From the IMG/VR virus record IMGVR_UViG_3300043772_001656, positions 1 to 32,156 of that record: 32,156 bases of DNA. One strand, written 5' to 3'. Shown in pieces: positions 30,101 to 32,156 of this stretch. The notes under the pieces are model-generated. The model was not told where the DNA came from. It was given only the letters and a program-made list of their open reading frames with translations, and did not search any database. This DNA is from a virus. The position numbers were made by a program, and so were the translations under genes. Position 1 is the stretch's first letter; each line of letters begins with the position of its first letter.

Positions 30101-31159
30101 CGTGCCGAAGATCTTCATGAGTGCGGCGTTCTTTTCCGCGTCCGTTCCGAGCTTGTTAAATCCTCCCGAGAGTTGTTCGAGTGTTGGGCCGAGACCCTTC
30201 GTCGTAAGTGTTGCGCCGAGACCCTCAGCGCTAAGGCCCATCTTTGAGAGCTGTTCCGCAGCTGGCCCCGATGCTTTCTGTACCAAGCCCAGAACGTTAC
30301 GGAGTGCGACGCCCGCTTCCGATCCTACCTTGCCACCAACGGCGAGGACCTGAATTGCGGCGTTGGTTTCTTCAAATGACAGGTTCGCACCTTTTGCCGC
30401 GACACCCGCTTGCAAGATCGCCTCGGCGACCTGCGGGATCTCAGCGGCGCCGACCTTAGCGGATGCGGCGAGCACGTTGATGAACCGTCCCGATTCCGCG
30501 GCGAGCTGCGCGGGATCGCTCGCATCGACGCCGAACTGCAGCATTGAATTAGAGAGCGCGTCTACGGCTCCCTTAGCGTCGAGACCTGCAGCCTTTGCGA
30601 GAACGTTGACGTTCGTTGAGAACTGCCCGAGAGCCTCGGGGGAATCTGCAAGCGCCGGGCCGAACTTAGATAGGATCGTCTGGAACGATTCGACCTGAGT
30701 CGCTGCCGAACCTCCGAACTCCTTAGCGAGATTCCGCGCGCGGTCTGCGAGGTCGTCGAGCTGCGGGCCACTTGCACCCGTGATCGCTGACAGACCGGCG
30801 ACCTTTTGTTCGAACTCCGAGCCCGTGTCGATTACTGCTTTAAACGCTCCTACGATCGCCTGAGCTCCGGCCTGAACTCCAGAGGCGACACCGCCGCCGA
30901 TGATACCTCCGGTGATGGATGAGCCGAGACCCTTGAAACCTTCGCTCAATTCGGCCTTGATATTTGACGAGGTTTTCTTCGCTTCCGTTTCGAGTACGCC
31001 GAACGCCTTCTTAGCATTCGACGTGTCGATCTGTGGTTCGATGTTCTTAAACGTGTTCTCGACGTTCGACGCTGCAGCCTGCGCCTCGGTGAGCACCTTC
31101 TTCAGTGAGCTCACGAACGGCGAAGCGTCCAGTCGTAACTCATTGGTAAACACTGCCAT
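27188..31159 (-). CDS. Tail tape measure protein (TP901 type)
   Basis: This 1323-aa protein sets tail length; at the usual 0.15 nm per residue the tail would be close to 200 nm. An N-terminal coiled coil (about 1-60) precedes a phage-minor-tail core (about 105-330: LDDLADRARNLAKEFGGSAA ... MLQFGVDASDPAQLAAESGRF ... KVGSEAGVALRNVLGLV). Hydrophobic segments follow (about 465-500 and 535-575). A long coiled-coil Glu/Lys region comes next, then a further hydrophobic cluster near 1170-1210. The C-terminal motif GYTGNMGTKQIAGVVHGQEF is typical of tape measures. GGAGG lies 7 bases before the start. No lysozyme or peptidase domain is evident. Confidence 0.95.
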   Translation of the reverse strand: MAVFTNELRLDASPFVSSLKKVLTEAQAAASNVENTFKNIEPQIDTSNAKKAFGVLETEAKKTSSNIKAELSEGFKGLGSSITGGIIGGGVASGVQAGAQAIVGAFKAVIDTGSEFEQKVAGLSAITGASGPQLDDLADRARNLAKEFGGSAATQVESFQTILSKFGPALADSPEALGQFSTNVNVLAKAAGLDAKGAVDALSNSMLQFGVDASDPAQLAAESGRFINVLAASAKVGAAEIPQVAEAILQAGVAAKGANLSFEETNAAIQVLAVGGKVGSEAGVALRNVLGLVQKASGPAAEQLSKMGLSAEGLGATLTTKGLGPTLEQLSGGFNKLGTDAEKNAALMKIFGTENAAAAGILLANVDTLKEFTLGVTGTQEAFEQAKINMQTFGEFVSRVQANVEDFAISLFNGVSAIGKAFVEVLGPIFGEAADSIGDAFSAIYDYVKPVLMAIGGLIFGGIVVAFQNAAVVVKTVFGVIARIFESFGDALQPVKDAIAQIFGGGGELDKGLDIVQLFKDYLSGLGEVLTMVSDVIVEVGGFVVEFLVVPFQIFAGIVAGVITRFREWFGSQKENNKESEKGKGIIDRLRDAFNNIRGTISGVTEAFRTIKETIGDFFNALASFDLKKAIDAFSGFGEKVAQAYDKGFTDVAARDKAKAEAKAAEAEFDALVDKIKGAGKAAENQTEGVVKNVKKAFTQTSNGLLAQQKITRDQYLELTKLIGEIQAGQKTPPPPDQGDAIKKAKDLFAVRQAQLKTEQETLTTAILKQKLDKDQEKIALKKLELDTQRKITQAYKETLGTQIDLNAETGEERVVSVKFKTDDKELADINTQLQNFLQAEIKLEAELSLKPEELEKNVQKSLKFFNESFKKNAKELTEGIIDPIQFETAVEGLRGSFASLRQSLTDALNTPEVQASPVLVAAYEEQIRLVNLKLAELNAEAIEATDKAFIASQKTQLETNKRRLEVLKTDEVANAEEIRRILEDNIALETNLKLAAIKSTGQAREDETRLILREAQKQADALEGSTKKSGAVLEGLAGGITQALATLDFTGVFDTLTEEATAAADETVAALKAGTLDYQSAVSELEGLATESGGILEGLLQKLSDSFQKIADSSIQSLSSISAGFKGSEEDIEKLLAATAQAAAAGFAAILVSGEEFGKGFVFLILDILDATIPALVALILGQSLAANPLVGAVVAAALIATLKGAVAVAKAAANGFEEGGYTGNMGTKQIAGVVHGQEFVMHAKATKQFRPVLEEMNRGRMPMIDNGEFSAMRAELSAIRKRLDGMPNGIQGSQAVRLDVGFDNYIYERDRRRAALRGLRG

Positions 31160-31160
31160 G

Positions 31161-31487
31161 TTATCGCCTCCGCATACGCGATTCCTCGCGGTTCTTTGCT
31201 ATGGATTCGGGCGTCGGTTGTGACCATTCTGCAGCCTTAGCGATTGCAGCACGGCGCATGAACTCCGACGCACTAAGCGAACATACGACGTCGTCCGGTG
31301 TCATATTCCACAGTTTAGAGATAGCTACCGCCGTGAGCGTGTCGTGCTCGTGATCGGGAACGAGGTCGTAGCCCGTGACCCTGCGAGGGTACGGCTTGCC
31401 GTCTTCGTCTTTGGCCTCGGCGCTCAGGATCGGATAGCGATCCTGAACACGCCGCAGCTCGTTGTACTCAGAGTTTAGTTTCTTCTC
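31161..31487 (-). CDS. Frameshifted C-terminal part of the tail assembly chaperone
   Basis: This frame has no usable start codon but continues for 108 residues (EKKLNSEYNELRRVQDRYP ... ending ESRMRRR) up to one base before the tape measure start. It overlaps the end of the chaperone ORF in the +1 phase. The site TTT-CGA-GAA at 31491-31483 allows Phe-tRNA to slip from UUU to UUC just before a CGA codon, giving a roughly 280-aa fusion (172 + 108). Siphoviruses often make a short chaperone and a frameshifted long form here, as in lambda G/GT. The fusion itself is inferred. Confidence 0.72.
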   Translation of the reverse strand, partial: EKKLNSEYNELRRVQDRYPILSAEAKDEDGKPYPRRVTGYDLVPDHEHDTLTAVAISKLWNMTPDDVVCSLSASEFMRRAAIAKAAEWSQPTPESIAKNREESRMRRR

Positions 31488-32004
31488 GAAAGCTCGCGAC
31501 CGCGCGCGCTACCTCCCGGAGATCTTGGTTGTCCCAAAACTCCGACGATGCGAGCGCTTCCTTCTCCGCGCCGCTGAGTTGCTTATCGTCGATGATCGCT
31601 TGCACGATCTGAATAGACGCGCTGATCGCTTCCTCGTTGTCGAGTGGGAACGTTGTTACCGGGTTGTTAAGCGCTGACCAAATACCGGGAAACTCTTCGA
31701 GGAGCTTCGCCTGTGTCCGCTGTTGAATCTCGGCGTCGATCTGTTCCTTCGTCCACTTTGGATACGCGCTCTTGATGAGCTTACGCTGTTCCTCAGCGAA
31801 CGAGCTGTTGATACCGCCCGCAACTGTGATAACGTTCGCGGCGTTCGGCGCATCCTGCAGCGCCTTCATAAACGCGGCGTTTTGGCCGAGTGTTCGCAGT
31901 GTTGCGATAGGAGCTTCGACGCTCTTGATTACCGCGCGTGAGATGACCGGCTTTGTAGGTACGTCCTTAGCTTCGCCGGCAAAGTACAATTTTATCGTGT
32001 TCAT
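31468..32004 (-). CDS. Tail assembly chaperone (short form)
   Basis: The 178-aa product starts MNTIKLYFAGEAKDVPTKPV; I take the ATG at 32004 with GGA upstream. It has a beta-rich N-terminus (EAKDVPTKPVISRAV), a helical middle, DEEAISASIQIVQAIIDDKQ-like helices and the acidic GAEKEALASSEFW. It lies between the tail tube end and the tape measure, which is the place of the gpG-type chaperone that keeps the tape measure soluble during tail assembly. Its last eight codons contain the candidate slip site. Confidence 0.72.
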   Translation of the reverse strand: MNTIKLYFAGEAKDVPTKPVISRAVIKSVEAPIATLRTLGQNAAFMKALQDAPNAANVITVAGGINSSFAEEQRKLIKSAYPKWTKEQIDAEIQQRTQAKLLEEFPGIWSALNNPVTTFPLDNEEAISASIQIVQAIIDDKQLSGAEKEALASSEFWDNQDLREVARAVASFREETKL

Positions 32005-32039
32005 ACGTGATTCCATGACAGGATTTGACAGAGTAAAGA

Positions 32040-32054
32040 CTCCCGAGTCGGGAG
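32040..32054 (-). promoter_or_regulatory. GC-rich hairpin between tail tube and chaperone genes
   Basis: CTCCCG-AGT-CGGGAG (perfect 6-bp stem, 3-base loop; on the minus strand the same stem followed by TCTTTA). Only a weak T-run follows. It could partly terminate transcription after the highly expressed tail tube gene and so lower expression of the chaperone and tape measure. Confidence 0.45.
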
Positions 32055-32107
32055 CCGCGTCGCCCCTGTCAAACGAACGCGGCCCCCTCGTCGGGATGTT
32101 GTAGATC

Positions 32108-32156
32108 TTAGCCGTAAACGACTGTGCCGTATGGGAGCGACGTTGTGAGTGTCACC
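32108..32156 (-). CDS. 3' end of a probable tail tube gene (partial)
   Basis: The last 15 codons before a TAA read VTLTTSLPYGTVVYG. The rest lies beyond the window. The position immediately upstream of the chaperone is that of the major tail tube protein in siphoviruses. The fragment is too short for independent proof. Confidence 0.4.
   Translation of the reverse strand, partial: VTLTTSLPYGTVVYG

Noticed and set aside
29850-30353. Plus-strand ORF of 167 codons and similar ones opposite the tape measure gene
   Set aside because: These are shadows of a long helical coding region with regular codon composition. They lack ribosome sites and family features.
1-32156. CRISPR arrays, insertion sequences, diversity-generating retroelement, integrase and attachment site
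   Set aside because: No regularly spaced direct repeats, transposase, reverse transcriptase or recombinase motifs were seen. The T-arm sequences look like attachment-site remnants but come with their own 5' acceptor strands.

Overview
This window reads as a tailed-phage genome of siphovirus type with an HK97-like head and a long non-contractile tail. Every convincing gene lies on the minus strand, so gene order runs from high to low coordinates. I see no bacterial housekeeping gene, integrase, repressor, DNA polymerase or transposase. Base composition is balanced to slightly GC-rich by eye. Shine-Dalgarno sequences are clear, and the lysin type fits a Gram-negative host, but the host cannot be named from the sequence.

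Layout in the direction of transcription. (1) 32156-23320 is the tail module: the last codons of a probable tail tube gene, a tail assembly chaperone with a candidate +1 frameshift, a 1323-aa tape measure, and distal tail and receptor-binding candidates. It ends at a strong rho-independent terminator (23276-23310). (2) 23255-18838 starts with the best promoter in the window (23226-23255). It drives small genes, a GT-A type glycosyltransferase, a ribbon-helix-helix protein, a PD-(D/E)XK exonuclease and an SSB-like protein. (3) 18837-18518 is a 320-base non-coding stretch holding two perfect 7-bp/3-nt dyads and two tRNA-like elements without a D-arm. (4) 18517-11593 holds a SNF2-type helicase, an N4C/N6A-type methyltransferase, a C5-cytosine methyltransferase with a second long frame inside it, two tiny membrane proteins, a VapE-type primase-helicase, a gene carrying an iteron-like inverted repeat, a VRR-NUC nuclease and a DnaA-domain-IV-like protein. 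(5) 11647-1 is packaging, head and lysis: small and large terminase, portal fused to MuF, protease, capsid, decoration and fibre candidates, membrane/holin candidates, metallophosphoesterase, metallopeptidase, lysin, and head-tail joining proteins.

The two window ends seem to be the two sides of one interrupted tail terminator/tail tube region. Position 1 cuts a gene that should lie just before the tail tube, and position 32156 cuts the 3' end of a likely tube gene. I infer that the window is most of a circularly represented genome with only a short missing piece. On that circle the terminator sits just upstream of the main promoter, so one transcription circuit could serve all genes. At least 17 gene junctions are 4-bp start/stop overlaps, which indicates extensive translational coupling.

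The parts most worth a second look are the paired tRNA-like elements (18565-18732), the family-like alternative frame inside the C5 methyltransferase (15290-15847), the candidate replication origin (12601-12781), the candidate +1 frameshift in the tail chaperone (31489), and the compositional break inside the fibre gene (about 4690).
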